From positions 5,581,991 to 5,645,990 of the forward strand of contig NC_088297.1 of assembly GCF_032854445.1 (NCBI RefSeq): DNA of 64,000 nt. The letters run 5' to 3'. Shown here one piece after another: positions 1 to 11,200 of the stretch (the stretch's first letter is position 1; each line of letters opens with the position of its first letter). Made by a program: the position numbers and the translations under genes. The notes below the pieces were generated by a model that worked only from the letters and a program-made list of their open reading frames with translations, ran no database searches and had not been told where the DNA came from. The stretch is from Liolophura sinensis. Taxonomy: Eukaryota; Mollusca; Polyplacophora; Chitonida; Chitonidae.

Positions 1-83
1 GTCACAATGACTAAGAGACACCTAAACATGGGCCTACACGTATAAGACCATGCCTTTTTTAATAATATTTTTACTTCTGGAAA

Positions 84-352
84 GGGGCCTCCGTGGCTCA
101 GTTGGTTAGCGCGCTAGCGCAGCATGATGACCCAGCAGCCTCTCACCAATGCGGTCGCTGTGAGTTCAAGTCCAGCTCATGCTGGCTTCCTCTCCGGCCG
201 TACGTGGGAAGGTCTGTCAGCAACCTGCGGATGGCCGTGGGTTTCCCCGGGCTCTGCCCGGTTTCTTCTCACCATAATGCTGGCCGCCGTTGTATAAGTG
301 AAATATTCTTGAGTACGGCGTAAAACACCAATCAAATAAATAAATAAAATAA
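84..352 (+). mobile_element. SINE-A, full-length copy
   Basis: Near full-length member of the commonest repeat here. A tRNA-like head has an A-box-like stretch (TGGCTCAGTTGGTTAGCG) and a B-box-like GAGTTCAAGTCC. A conserved body follows (CCACCATAATGCTGG, GTGAAATATTCTTGAGTACG), then an AAATA-rich tail. This copy serves as the reference for the other SINE-A entries. It lies 3' of the GPCR exons. Confidence 0.85.
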
Positions 353-485
353 ATACTTCTGGAAATGAATTAAGCAGAAAACTTATGTAAGCGTGCACAC
401 GACTTTACCGTGTGTAATCGAATGTCTCCTATTTTCCCGCGAATGCAAAATCGCACAATTAACAATAGGATGGTATGAAACTTAC

Positions 486-799
486 CTGAAAAATGATCTG
501 TACCGCTTCTTATCACTCAACCATCGGCTTGTGGCGGCGTAGCTGATTTGTGGGATGTTCTCGACGCCGAAAATATTCGCTATCGTGGCGGAAAGAACCG
601 AACTGGCCGACCCGACAACAGCGGAGACACTCGGTCGTCTGCTAGAAGTGACTGACATGCAATTTCGGTGACGTGGGTCTATTGGTGGCCGATCATTGGA
701 CGACGCTGTTGGTTCCACTGCGCAATCGCCACTTGAACGCCTACCGAGGAACTTCCGACCTGAGATAAAGTCATAGGCAGCTTCCACCGCCCTGTCAAC
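486..799 (-). CDS. Class C GPCR coding exon 3
   Basis: Acceptor CATACAG and donor GTAAGT on the minus strand; enters in phase 0 and leaves in phase 2. Encodes VDRAVEAAYDFI, a variable basic loop with CAVEP and RNCMS cysteines, then the IPQISYAATS ligand-pocket segment. Confidence 0.88.
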
Positions 800-1799
800 C
801 TGTATGATTATATATACGATCGATATTAAATATGCTTATAATGTACGCATTTAGGCTGGTAAAATATGCGATGAGACTTATATGCAATCGTTACATTGCA
901 TGTCAGCTTTTGGTTAAAAGGCTTATACATGCGTTTTATTTTCCGCAGCTATACAGGCATATTGTTTATCTTGCGGAGGTGGTGCCATATGCAACATGAG
1001 CCATTATGTAAATGCAAGGTGTGACCTCACCATGATCACTTCCCACTGTCAAGCACTCACTCACCTGGTTGCAATCATCTCTGACGTCATAACCTAAGGT
1101 GATGTTGGGGAGAATCGTCGTGTCTTTATTAATGGTGTCAATGGCGAAGAGGAAAGCCTGGAGCCACGATAATCCTGCAATGATGGATTAGTTTATTGGT
1201 TGAATTCTTCATTCTATACGTCTTTCTGCAACCATCTTTCGTGAAACGGAAACACGACAGATGGTGTTGGCTCCTGAGTGAGTTTATCTGAATTATCGGC
1301 CAACACAGAAAATGAAGCGTTCATTTTCAATCATGACCTTCTAACTCCGTGTAAATAAATTGTTTCATTCTTACATTCCTTAGTATTTATCAGTTTGGCA
1401 TCTTTAAATTTTACAATGGCCATTAATAATACAGTGGTCAAAATCGGTCCACAAATTAGTGAAAGGATTCGGGATTCTCTCCACCACCCACAAGGGTGAA
1501 TGGACTGGAAACATCACTGCTCCAAGTGGAAAGGTAGATCTAAGATTTATAAGCTTTAACGCAAACTCACCCTTTTCACTGAAGTTGGTGCACAACTTCC
1601 GGTCTGCAGTGACCCCAAAATGTAGCGGAAACAGTCCTCCTATGATGTAGTCCCCAGATTGGTAAAGTCGTTCTTTCAGAAGTCGTTCCGGAGCAATCAC
1701 ATTAAGCGCCAAGCCCAAGGGTAAGGCTATTTGTAACAGTACCACGTGAGTACACAATTTGATAACGTCAGACTTTAGTGTGTCTCGCAGGATCCTCAT
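486..1799 (-). CDS. Class C GPCR (mGluR/CaSR-like), N-terminal coding exons; gene continues beyond left edge
   Basis: Three exons join in phase (1571-1799, 1065-1174, 486-799; 229+110+314 nt) into about 217 residues. Residues 15-35 form a hydrophobic, signal-peptide-like stretch (VVLLQIALPLGLALNVIA). SGDYIIGGLFPLH (about 48-60) is the class C hallmark at the start of the Venus-flytrap domain. Exon 2 gives FLFAIDTINKD and LPNITLGYDVRDDC, the usual first helix and strand. Exon 3 gives SAVVGSASSVLSATIANIF and IPQISYAATSRWLSDK; in mGluRs the Ser and Ala-Thr here contact the amino-acid ligand. The protein would be an amino-acid or small-ligand receptor at the plasma membrane. The cysteine-rich domain and seven-helix domain lie off the window. 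The subtype (mGluR, CaSR, GPRC6A or invertebrate orphan) cannot be decided. The start ATG is the first in this exon before the signal peptide. Confidence 0.88.
1065..1174 (-). CDS. Class C GPCR coding exon 2
   Basis: Acceptor TTGCAG, donor GTGAGT; 110 nt, enters in phase 1, leaves in phase 0. Encodes LSWLQAFLFAIDTINKD and ITLGYDVRDDCNQ, typical of class C ligand-binding domains. It is shorter than 60 codons and was found by splice phase. Confidence 0.88.
1571..1799 (-). CDS. Class C GPCR coding exon 1 (start codon and signal peptide)
   Basis: Begins MRILRDTLKSD and ends at TTCAGTGAAAAGG before donor GTGAGT (phase 1). The open frame reads on past the donor, but that tail has no class C similarity, while splicing to 1174 restores it. 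Contains the YIIGGLFPLH motif. Confidence 0.85.
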
Positions 1800-2268
1800 G
1801 ACAAATTTGGTGGGTTTTCGGAAATCTTACCTAAGCAGGCTTACAAGACAAACTAACCAGTTTCACTAAACACATGCAATTAAAAGTTAGTCAGAAAAAA
1901 ATCCTTGGATGTAATGATGAGATCTTAAGGAATGTTCGCCCTTGTATGCCTCACACTCTTCTTACATCATGGACTCTGGAGCCGTCTTCCAAGACTTGAA
2001 GAGTCTACCTCCAAATGTAAGAGAGAAAAGGAAGGTAAAGTTTACTGCATATTTACATTTTACATTCCTTTCCTATGGTCAACCAAAGACGATGATATAT
2101 AGGAGTTTGCGAACGTCGTTAATTAATCGAGGTAACGCATTCATACGCTGTGTAATCGTAATGAAGGATTGGACATACATATGACTAGACAATTTAATTG
2201 ATATATTCGACACTGGTGGTTAACACAAAAATTTTAGAAGTATATATCAGATTCCCTCGCCATTTCTT

Positions 2269-2299
<31 letters not shown>

Positions 2300-2515
2300 A
2301 TTGGTGTTTTACGTCGTACTTAAGAATATTTCACATATACGACGGCGGACAGCATTATGACCGAAGAGCCCGGGAGAAAACCCACGATGACCCGCAGGTT
2401 GCTGAAAGACCTTTCCGACGTACGACAGGAGATGAAGCCAGTATGAGCTGGACTTGAGCTCACAGCGATCGTTTTGGTGAGAGACTGCTCAGTCATCATG
2501 ATGCAGAAGAGCACG
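2269..2515 (-). mobile_element. SINE-A, diverged copy
   Basis: Reverse-oriented tail (TTTATTTATTTATT) then GGTGTTTTACG, TATTTCACATATACGACGG and the GAAACCCACGATGACCCG body. The tRNA-like head is degenerate. Confidence 0.8.
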
Positions 2516-2954
2516 CCAGTCACAAGGCCACTGAGTGTTTGACTATAAATCAGATAAAATGAGATTTGCCTAGATTCCCTCACCGACTGTGAAACCAAAA
2601 CCAAGATCTCATGGTCACTAAGGGATTTGTCATTCTTATAGACTGCTAAAAGCACGTCCATTCTTATCAGTGTTTTAAGGCCATTCTGGTTATATCCGGA
2701 CTATGGTGGGTGGACCGACAACCATCGAGGTTTCATCTCTCTGGCAAATGTTCCCAGTAACTATTGCTTATCGTGAAGACACTACCTCCCTCTTCACAGA
2801 CCGCAAATATCGGCCCCTTTGTGGCCTGTTGATGTGGTATATATGCTTACACTCTGACTGAAGGACCAACATCCTGTAACAACAATACAAGAGGATTAAG
2901 ATTATCCTATAATCTATATACACTGTAGTCACCGTTACATTTTCGCGGTTTAAC

Positions 2955-3215
2955 TGTGTGTTCCGATTTTAGCCGTACGCGAGGACATCATCAGTGTTTA
3001 TTTGTGTGGCTGCTTTTACCTGTACGCGAGGATATAATGAAGATATACCTGTATGGCCGATTTTTACCTGTACGCGAGGATATAATAAAGACTTACCTGT
3101 ATGGCCGATTTTACCTGTATGTGAAAAAATAATCAAGGCTTACCTGTGTGGCCGATCTTACCTGTACGTGGAAAAATAATCAAGGTTTACCAGTGTGTCC
3201 GAACTTACGTGTATA
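2955..3215 (+). repeat. Degenerate minisatellite, unit about 47 bp, about 5-6 copies
   Basis: Units are anchored by CCTGTACGCGAGGATATAAT-like words at about 2974, 3018, 3066, 3110, 3160 and 3206, alternating with TGTGTGGCCGAT. The small open frame 2994-3179 is a translation of this repeat. Confidence 0.75.
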
Positions 3216-3849
3216 TGTCGGTATCAGCTTGGCCTAGGTATTAATGTGACATTGATCAGCGCCTGCCAAGACCATCTCCTGGCGGATGAGTTCGCTAAAC
3301 ACAAGAAGACCAGCTTCGTATCGACTAGAGCTTAACCGAAATCAAATAACCTCTGCAAACAAAACTGGTTGCTCACCAGAAGAAAAATTTATCGACAAAA
3401 TGATCGGGTCTTGAACAGTTTAAGTTTCTCTTTTTTTTTTTCTCAATGCATGAGGTTGACGGAGAATGAAGAAACACACCGAGTGACGTCATAGGGAGGG
3501 CTTCGCGTCCAACGGAAAAGATTCCCACACTCGTATGTGACTTTCACAGATGCAAGTAAATGGAATATCAGAATACTAATTATCAAGTGCTATAAACCAA
3601 CGTTCGTATATGAATCGCCCGATTAAAAGGTATTTGTATGACAGTCGTCAAATTTATGAATTTTATTTTAATTATTTAATTTATTGGCGTGTATATTTTC
3701 CCTTAACAGAAGAAGATCAGGTTTATGTGTGGAGTAAAACACTTAATCGCCCAGTACTTCATAAACCTCCTTATTCATCCATATACTACATTGTAAAATG
3801 TTTATGATGGAACTTTCGAATGTCAAGTATTTACTACATACATGTATGA

Positions 3850-4140
3850 AGAAAACATCCGTATGCACCAATCGTGACATTCATTCGCCCACCAATAAAC
3901 GTACATTCGCATATCCATCGTTCAACGTTAAGATGACATTTTCATATCCATCGAAGCCACCTAGGCCGCCAATTAAACAGATAAATGGACATTAGTACAC
4001 CAATCGTTCAGTGATAAATTACAAATCGTACAATGTTTGTTGAATATCCGTCAGCATATACCAATCGTCAGCTAAAATATTTGTAGGCCTATACCGATCG
4101 TCTAATGTTAAATGGACACATATATATGCAAATGTTCAAT
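3850..4140 (+). repeat. Very degenerate tandem repeat, about 45 bp
   Basis: A core like ATACCAATCGT(C)A recurs near 3864, 3908, 3943, 3996, 4055 and 4090 with AT-rich filler. Copies are poorly conserved. Confidence 0.4.
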
Positions 4141-4472
4141 CCTTAGTGAACGTTTGGGGACTGGGTTTTGTGTGATCTTTTTTTTCAATCGATATGGGAC
4201 ACTCCTTTAATGTTTAAATGAGCGCTCGTGCTCGTATAACACTCTAAGGACTCTAAACATGTCAGCGGTAAATAGGCCTGTTGTAACACCGACTGCTACC
4301 CCCATCCTTCATAAATAAAAAAAAACACCCAAACTATTTTTAAAAAATCAACTATGTATTTTAAACTGCAAACGATAGTCCATACCTCAAAAATGTACAT
4401 TTGTTGACAAACAAGTGTCACCAATGTAAGTGCTTGTGGATAATTTTAGCAAATTTAAACATGCAAGTTTTT

Positions 4473-4632
4473 TTTATTAATTTATTTATTTATTTAACGT
4501 GTGTTTAACGCCATATTCAAGGGTTGTTCATCTATACCCGATGTTTGGCGGTGAGTTTTATGGGTGGAAAAACTGGACAAGTACGTTTTCACGTACTATA
4601 GCCTCTGTGTTCACATTGGACAGAGGCAACCA
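4473..4632 (-). mobile_element. SINE-A, strongly diverged fragment
   Basis: TTTATTTATTTATT, then GTGTTTAACGCCATATTCAAG and a diverged body with no recognisable head. Confidence 0.5.
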
Positions 4633-4721
4633 GGGTTGAATATATACATGTATATTATTTTGTATGCATGTAACGTACGATTTTAGTTAGTCCACTGCAG
4701 TGGTAAAAATATACAACTAAA

Positions 4722-5034
4722 TATTTATTTATTAGATTGGTGTTTTACGCATATAGTTAAGCAAGAGACTGATATAAATAAATCACCAATTATAATGAAT
4801 AATGATGATGCAAAGAATATTTCACTTGTACGATGGCGGCCAGTATTATGATGGGAGGAAACCGGACAGAGCCCTGAGGAAACCCACGGCCATCCTCAGT
4901 GTGCTGGCAGGTCTACCAGACGTACGGACGGAGAGGAAGCCAGTATGAGCTGGACTTGAACTCACAGCGACCACATTCATGACAGGCTCCTGGGTCATTA
5001 TGCCGTGCTTCCACCCTCGGCCACGGAAGCTCCT
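4722..5034 (-). mobile_element. SINE-A with internal insertion
   Basis: Reverse-oriented and near full length, from the tail at 4722 to the tRNA-like head near 5034. About 50 AT-rich bases (about 4762-4812) interrupt the segment between GGTGTTTTACG and AATATTTCACTTG. Confidence 0.8.
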
Positions 5035-5114
5035 TTTTCATATTTAAAACTTAATTATGTTTACATATCTGAATGTAAAGCATATACATGCACGGAACAA
5101 AGATTTACTTGATA

Positions 5115-5322
5115 CCCTCCGTGGCCTGGGGGTTAGCGTGCTAGCGCAATACGACGACCTCTCACCAATGCAATCGCTGTGAGTTCAACCCGGGGACGGT
5201 CCTGGGGTTTCCATTGGTTAACTCTGCTCAGTTTCCTCTCACTATAATGCTGGTCGCCGTCGTATAAGTGAAGTATTCTTGGGTACGGCGTAAAACACGA
5301 AATAAATATATAAATAAATCTA
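5115..5322 (+). mobile_element. SINE-A with internal deletion
   Basis: Head CCTCCGTGGCCTGGGGGTTAG, then GTGAGTTCAACCC, joined directly to the CCATTGGTTAACTCTGC body segment. The part holding GCTGGCTTCCTCTCC is missing. Ends in an AAATAAATA tail. Confidence 0.8.
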
Positions 5323-5339
5323 CTTCGTGGAACGTCACA

Positions 5340-7945
5340 GGACGTCATTGAGCATCCACAACACATCCGCACGGTACGAGATTATTTCATAACCCATGTA
5401 GACGTATAAACCAGGAAGTACGACACGGGACGACTAGCGATAAGGATGGAGCAGATTTCGTGAGGGACATTGTCAGATTTACGAACCACTGACTTTATGA
5501 CCCGTGTCTCTACGAGGTCAGAGAAACTGCATTTAACTGGCAAAATCCACCCGGTGACCTTAATCCAGGGGTATAATGACTGTTCTGGTACAAGTTATTA
5601 GGCGAGTACATTGCCCGTGACTAAAAGTGTTGGCCTGTCGCAGGTATTCGTTCAGGTAGAGTATAACTACAGATTCCTCTGCAAAATTTATTATTTATTT
5701 CAACAGCATGACTTTATATATCGTTTAAGGCAAAGGAGCATAAATCACCAGCTCTTCCTACGAAGATATGGATATACTTGGTTCAACTTCCCTATAGTAT
5801 TTTGATTGAGTGTTTCCCTGTTGGATCGGATTTCTCATTCCACATAAGCTGGTAAGTATACATTTCCTAATAGCATGTTTCCTGTATAAACGGGCCGTGT
5901 AATGTTAAATACTGATTAACCCGGGTTATTTTCACAGCTGTATAACTGTTCATCTACCATGTACCATGTCACAATGTGCCTTCACTTATATTTACCAACA
6001 TATCTGTTATCAAGAATTGGGATAAGAAATCGAGATGTATTGATTTTAACTGATAGTAATATATTGTTTCGCATACGACAATAAGCCGATGGAGAAGTTA
6101 TGTCCTAACAGCCTTAGGCTGCTCTAGGAGGGATATTTGTGATCGCTGCGTTCGATCGTTGCTATTTTCTCTTTCCATCAGGTAGCTTTCATCAAACTGT
6201 TTTTGAACTGGTTCCATTGCTTTACGTGATCTTTTAAAAATTCATATACAGTTTATTTTAGGGTTATTTCAGCTGGCTTGTACCATCAGTGTCAGCAACC
6301 TGTTGTACTTATCTAGCGGGGTACTTCAGACTTGCCGATAACGAACGAGCTGTCATCACCAACATAGGGAATTCCCTCTAGCCTCGTTCTAGTTCACCGG
6401 AAGTGTTCCCCCAAAGACAGTCACAGCAGGTGAGGATTTGTCACGCAACCAGGGGTGTGAACTTCGGCGTTATTTGCCTTTTTTCGAACGGGAATGGTGA
6501 ATTTCTGAAAGTAACTGCAATACGTAAGTATAGAAAACAATATCAATGAATTCTACTGGCCATACCTTTTGTTATAACTGAAAATGTCACGTTGAAAAAA
6601 CCATAAACTGATCGGCCATATAATCACATGCCGTTGTTGTTGTTGCGGTTGTTTTTATGTCATTACGATGTAACTCACTGGATCATTCCTATCCTGGCCC
6701 ATCACATGATTAAGTTTAAAAGTTTAGCCGGATGGGGAGGTGGGGAATATTGTGTGTAATTAGAAAACTCTGCCTACTGCTGCGTAGTTGGAGTGCTCTG
6801 CCTAGAACTGCGACACACTATTAAAGCAAACTAACCCTCTGTGACATGACCAGAAGAAAATTAAGTTTGGTGGGGGGAGGTGTTGAGTGTGTGCGTGGGT
6901 GGGGGTCGAGGTGGGTTGGTTTTTGGCAACTAATCCCGTGAAGCGAGGGTCCCTGGGGCTACATCATCCTAGATTATCATATACAAGATCTTAGCCATTT
7001 TTGGTCAACAAGAGATGAGGTCTGAAGTGTATGGAGCTGTGAAGGTGATATACAGAACCAAAAATTTAAAGGTTTTTGAAAAGTAGGGGCTGTAAGAGTT
7101 TGAAAGTCTATCCCAGCACATGAGGTGAGAGGCCACATAGGACACAGATGCTCCATGACCTAAGGTTGTCGTAGACAATTTCACAGCCATATGAAACTGG
7201 GGCATCGAGTCAGGAAGTTTAGTGGGTAAAAATTATTGCTGGAATGAGTCAAGATGCTGAGCTTGACATTAATCTGGCCCCTGGGCCTCCTGGTTGCAGT
7301 GCCACTGACCTTGGCCTGGATAATTATGTTCAGTATTTAATGTTTGGATTAGCGATAGCATGTGATCTGATTCAAACATAGAATAGTTAATAGAGTTATA
7401 CAGGGCGTTCTTCCCTAGCACAAACCGACTTCGACAGTGTGGTCTCTGTATTTAAGCATGCTATTGTGAGACTTTGCCAAATTTAAAGTCATCCACGGCA
7501 GTCACGTCTGTTCATGAAAAATGATCACATTTTCCTACGCCTATACCACAGCAGTGTTATTGAGATAGCAGCCACAGTAGAGTAGACACTGAGTAGGCAT
7601 TTAATCAGATACAGTTTTTAATTGTCTTTTTGTCATGCTTTCTTCATTTTCGTGATGTAGTTGACTTTATCAATCAAAAGACAAAAAAAACAAAAAATAA
7701 AAAAAAAACAAAAACAGTCGAAAGACCAAAAACAAACAAACAAACAAAAAAAGAAAAGAAAGGAAAGAGAGAACAGCAAAAACATGTAGACTATCTGCCT
7801 TTGAAGCTTTATTTGGCATTAGTTTTGGACGTCAACTCATGTCATTCAATATAAGAAAGTGTGGGGATATATGTGCATGTACCTAACGTCAGTTATATTT
7901 ATTACCTTTTGACACTACTTGTAAATGCTGTTTTAATTATTGCAG
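5340..7945. other. Intergenic / upstream region of the MS4A-like gene
   Basis: No supported coding exon. Two good donor-like sites on the plus strand (exon ends 5851 and 6523, each followed by GTAAGTA) could end a non-coding first exon spliced to 7946; neither can be confirmed. A G-rich run is present at about 6868-6920. Confidence 0.3.
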
Positions 7946-8027
7946 AAGTGATCTTGCCATTATTCACAAGAGAGCCCTGTGAGGGGAGGTAACCCCTGCA
8001 CTGATCCTGTCTCACTCATCACACATC
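7946..8027 (+). other. Probable 5' UTR part of the MS4A-like first coding exon
   Basis: A TTTTAATTATTGCAG acceptor at 7945 precedes 82 nt leading to the start ATG at 8028, implying at least one upstream non-coding exon. Confidence 0.5.
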
Positions 8028-8226
8028 ATGTCTATCCAGTACACTTATAGACAGCTGGATGAGGTGTCGGTGGATGACCTTAACCCTTCCACTGTCTCTG
8101 AAATCTACCACAGTCGCGTTCAGCCCGAGGGCTCGACGGATGGGGAGAACGCTTTGGCTCAAATGAAATGGCCCAGAGTTGTCGGCATTGTTCAGATTAT
8201 TAATGGATTCATCACAGGATTTTTAG
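8028..8226 (+). CDS. MS4A-like exon 1
   Basis: ATG start to GGA TTT TTA G before donor GTGAG (phase 1). Encodes the soluble N-terminus and most of helix 1. The continuing open frame to 8249 is intronic. Confidence 0.82.
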
Positions 8227-11200
8227 GTGAGTTTGGTGTACAGTATTGAAACTGTACAAAGATCAATTTTATTTAGTATTTTGTGGGCAAGCCAACTCTG
8301 TAAAATCAAAATTTGGAATAAAAATAAAACTGAAGTCCACTTTTTTATTTTCTACAATTTTCTTGTTTTCAGGGATTTTTCATTTTTTTATGGCGTTCTG
8401 GTTAAGTAAATATGTCCTCAACAGAAACATTTGCCTGGATAATCCAAATTTTCTACAAATTAGATAATTTGTTTTATATTTATACCCTCCTCTGACATTA
8501 AAAAAGTATTTATTCTGCCTGTAAAACAACAATTAAGATTTGTGTGGCCTTATCTTGCAAAAAAATGATGTACTGTAAATCTTAACCTTTTCAACCAATA
8601 AAGCACTGTTTTCAGTGGACTTACAGCATACAATTATTATCAAAAGTGATGCTAAAATGATTTGTTTGTGTCACTAAAGATACAAGCTTCATAAAACTGT
8701 GCAAATTAGTTCTCTATACCCCATTGTTGTCTCAGTACGTTTCAAAATATTATCTGCAATGGTGGTTGAAATGGTTGAAGAATTTGGGTAGCTTCAAAAT
8801 TATCCCAGTTTAGAATGAATGAATGAATGTTTGGGGTTTAATGTCGTACGTAACAATTTTTCAGTCATATGATGATGAGGAGCCATTAGGTGTGTGTCTT
8901 CTTGTGGCAGGGCGAGTCCATGCCACCAAAGTGTTGACTTTACTGAAGTATCATGCCAAAGACACCAGGCATGACACCCCACCCAGTCACATTAAACTGA
9001 CACCCCACCCAGTCACATTAAACTGACACCCCACCCAGTCACATTACACTGACACCGGGGCCTGTTTCCTTGCTCTAACATCTTAGTGCTGCGTTTCAAG
9101 CAAGACATTAGAAAGTACCATTTTTAAAGTCTTTGGTATGACCCGACCAGAGTTTGATCCCAGATCCCCCAATTACGAGGCAGACGCTCTAACCATTAGG
9201 CCACTAAAGTGGTCTCCCAGTTTAGACAATGGGATTCAGAGATTATGATGTTTGGTGATGAGGCGAGTAAATGTAGTATTAAAGTAAGCAACTGATGTAA
9301 TTGTAAAGAAATGTTTATGAAGTGTTTTAAGTTATTAAGTGATAAGAACTTGTTGCCAAACTTGGAACTGTTTTCTTTTCAGATTGAATCATATGAAAGA
9401 GGGTGTTTGAAGGTGAACAGAACTATTAGAGACCATTTTGTTTGAGCAGGGAGTCTAAAATTCATTGTTTGCCCTTCTCTTACATGTAAATGTTAAAAGT
9501 GTTGAAACAGTGAGTCAAAATAGCACTGCAAACCAGGGAATATAGAACAGCCTGATGAGGACAGTGTCATTACAAGAGTCTTGTTTGGTTACAGGACAGA
9601 TTTATTTATTTTATTGGTGTTTTGCACTGTACTCAAGAGTGTTTCACTTATACGACGGGGGCCAGCATTACGGTGGAAGGAAACCAGGCAGAGCCTTGGG
9701 AAACCCATGACCACCTGCAGGTTGCAGGCAGACCTTCCCACATGTGGCTGGGAGGAAGCCAGCACGAGCTAGACTTGAACTCGAAGCGACCACATTAGTG
9801 AGAGGCTCCTGGGTCATGGCACCATGATGGCACGCTAACCACCTCAGCTATAAGACAAAGCTGCCACATAAATAACAACATTTTTAAATAATAGGACGGT
9901 TTGTTATTTGCCCAGCACCATCTTGTAAATTATTAGGCTTGTACTGATTTTTTATTTTACCCATCTTCTTTTTAATTCAATATCCTTGACTTTTTTAAAT
10001 TTATTTTTTCAGGTGTTGCAGAAGTATTCTTGATCCCTATACTGGAGGATATCAGAAGTAGCAACACTATTGTAATTGGCAAGAGGAACTGTTACATGGC
10101 TGGCATTTTTGCAGGAATCATGGTAAGGTTTACAGGTTCTCTAGAATTTGGTATGCAAAGAGCTTTGCTACAAAGATGCAATTTATAAAAGTATAAAAAT
10201 GGATAGGTTAAATCATTTCTGTGGGAAGAGCTTGCTCATCAGATGCTTCAACCATGTTTCTCCTTGATTTGTAAACCCTAAGTATTTATTACAATCAGGG
10301 CCTCTTACAGCTTTTGGACATCAAAATTAGGCACCCTGATTTAACTGATTCATTTTTTGTGTATAATTAATAGGTTATTTAATGAATACGGGCTGATATT
10401 CTATTTTACTTGGCAGAAGCGTGAACTCATAAACAGGTTCATGCTTTGGCGCAATGCGAAAATCGAACTTGTCCACAAGCCATATTCAATTATAACCTAT
10501 AAGTATGGCGTAAAACACCAATTAAATAAATAAATAAATACTTATTGCAATTTGGTTAATGGACTTCTCCTCTCCTGTCAAGAAGATACAATAAAATGTG
10601 AAGAATTCAGTAGCTAGCTGCTTGTGGGAATTTTCCTTTAGCTCAGTTGCCAATGGGCTGGATTTCAGATCACGAGGTACCTCTGTGAGTATGGCCTGTG
10701 TACTTGATGTGTCATGGAAGGGGGATAGGATTTGTGTGGGTAGGGGAAGATTTTGTATGGGAACCGGGGCAGTTTTCCAGAGTTTACATGCTTTAGTAGC
10801 TTTACTTGGTAGAGTGCTGGACTTGGGATGTGGAGATCCGAGTTCAAATCCCAGTGTGAGCCAGAGCTTACAATACGTGTTCAGTTGCAGTAACTGAGAT
10901 GCTATAAGGCTTCAGTTAGTATGGTGCTGGATTTCACATGAAGAGACCCGAGTTCAAATCCTGGTGCAACACAGGGCTTATATGAATACTTACAGTAGCT
11001 AATCTCATGAGGATTTACCAAATCGCTTGGTTGGTAGATACATGTAGGTGGACATTGGATGTGGAGATCCGAGTTCAAATCCAGGTGTGGCCCAAAGCTT
11101 ACATACATGTGTATGCTTGCAATAGCTGGTGGGGATTTACCTGACAGCTTATTTAGTAGGTAGACAGCTGGACATCGGATGTGGAGATCCGAGTTCAAAT

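Noticed and set aside
84-180. Possible tRNA gene
   Set aside because: A and B boxes belong to the SINE-A head; no acceptor-stem pairing, and the same head recurs with the SINE body attached.
1404-1570. Continuation of the GPCR exon 1 open frame past FSEKG
   Set aside because: Lacks class C similarity; donor GTGAGT at 1570 and the phase match to 1065-1174 explain the break.
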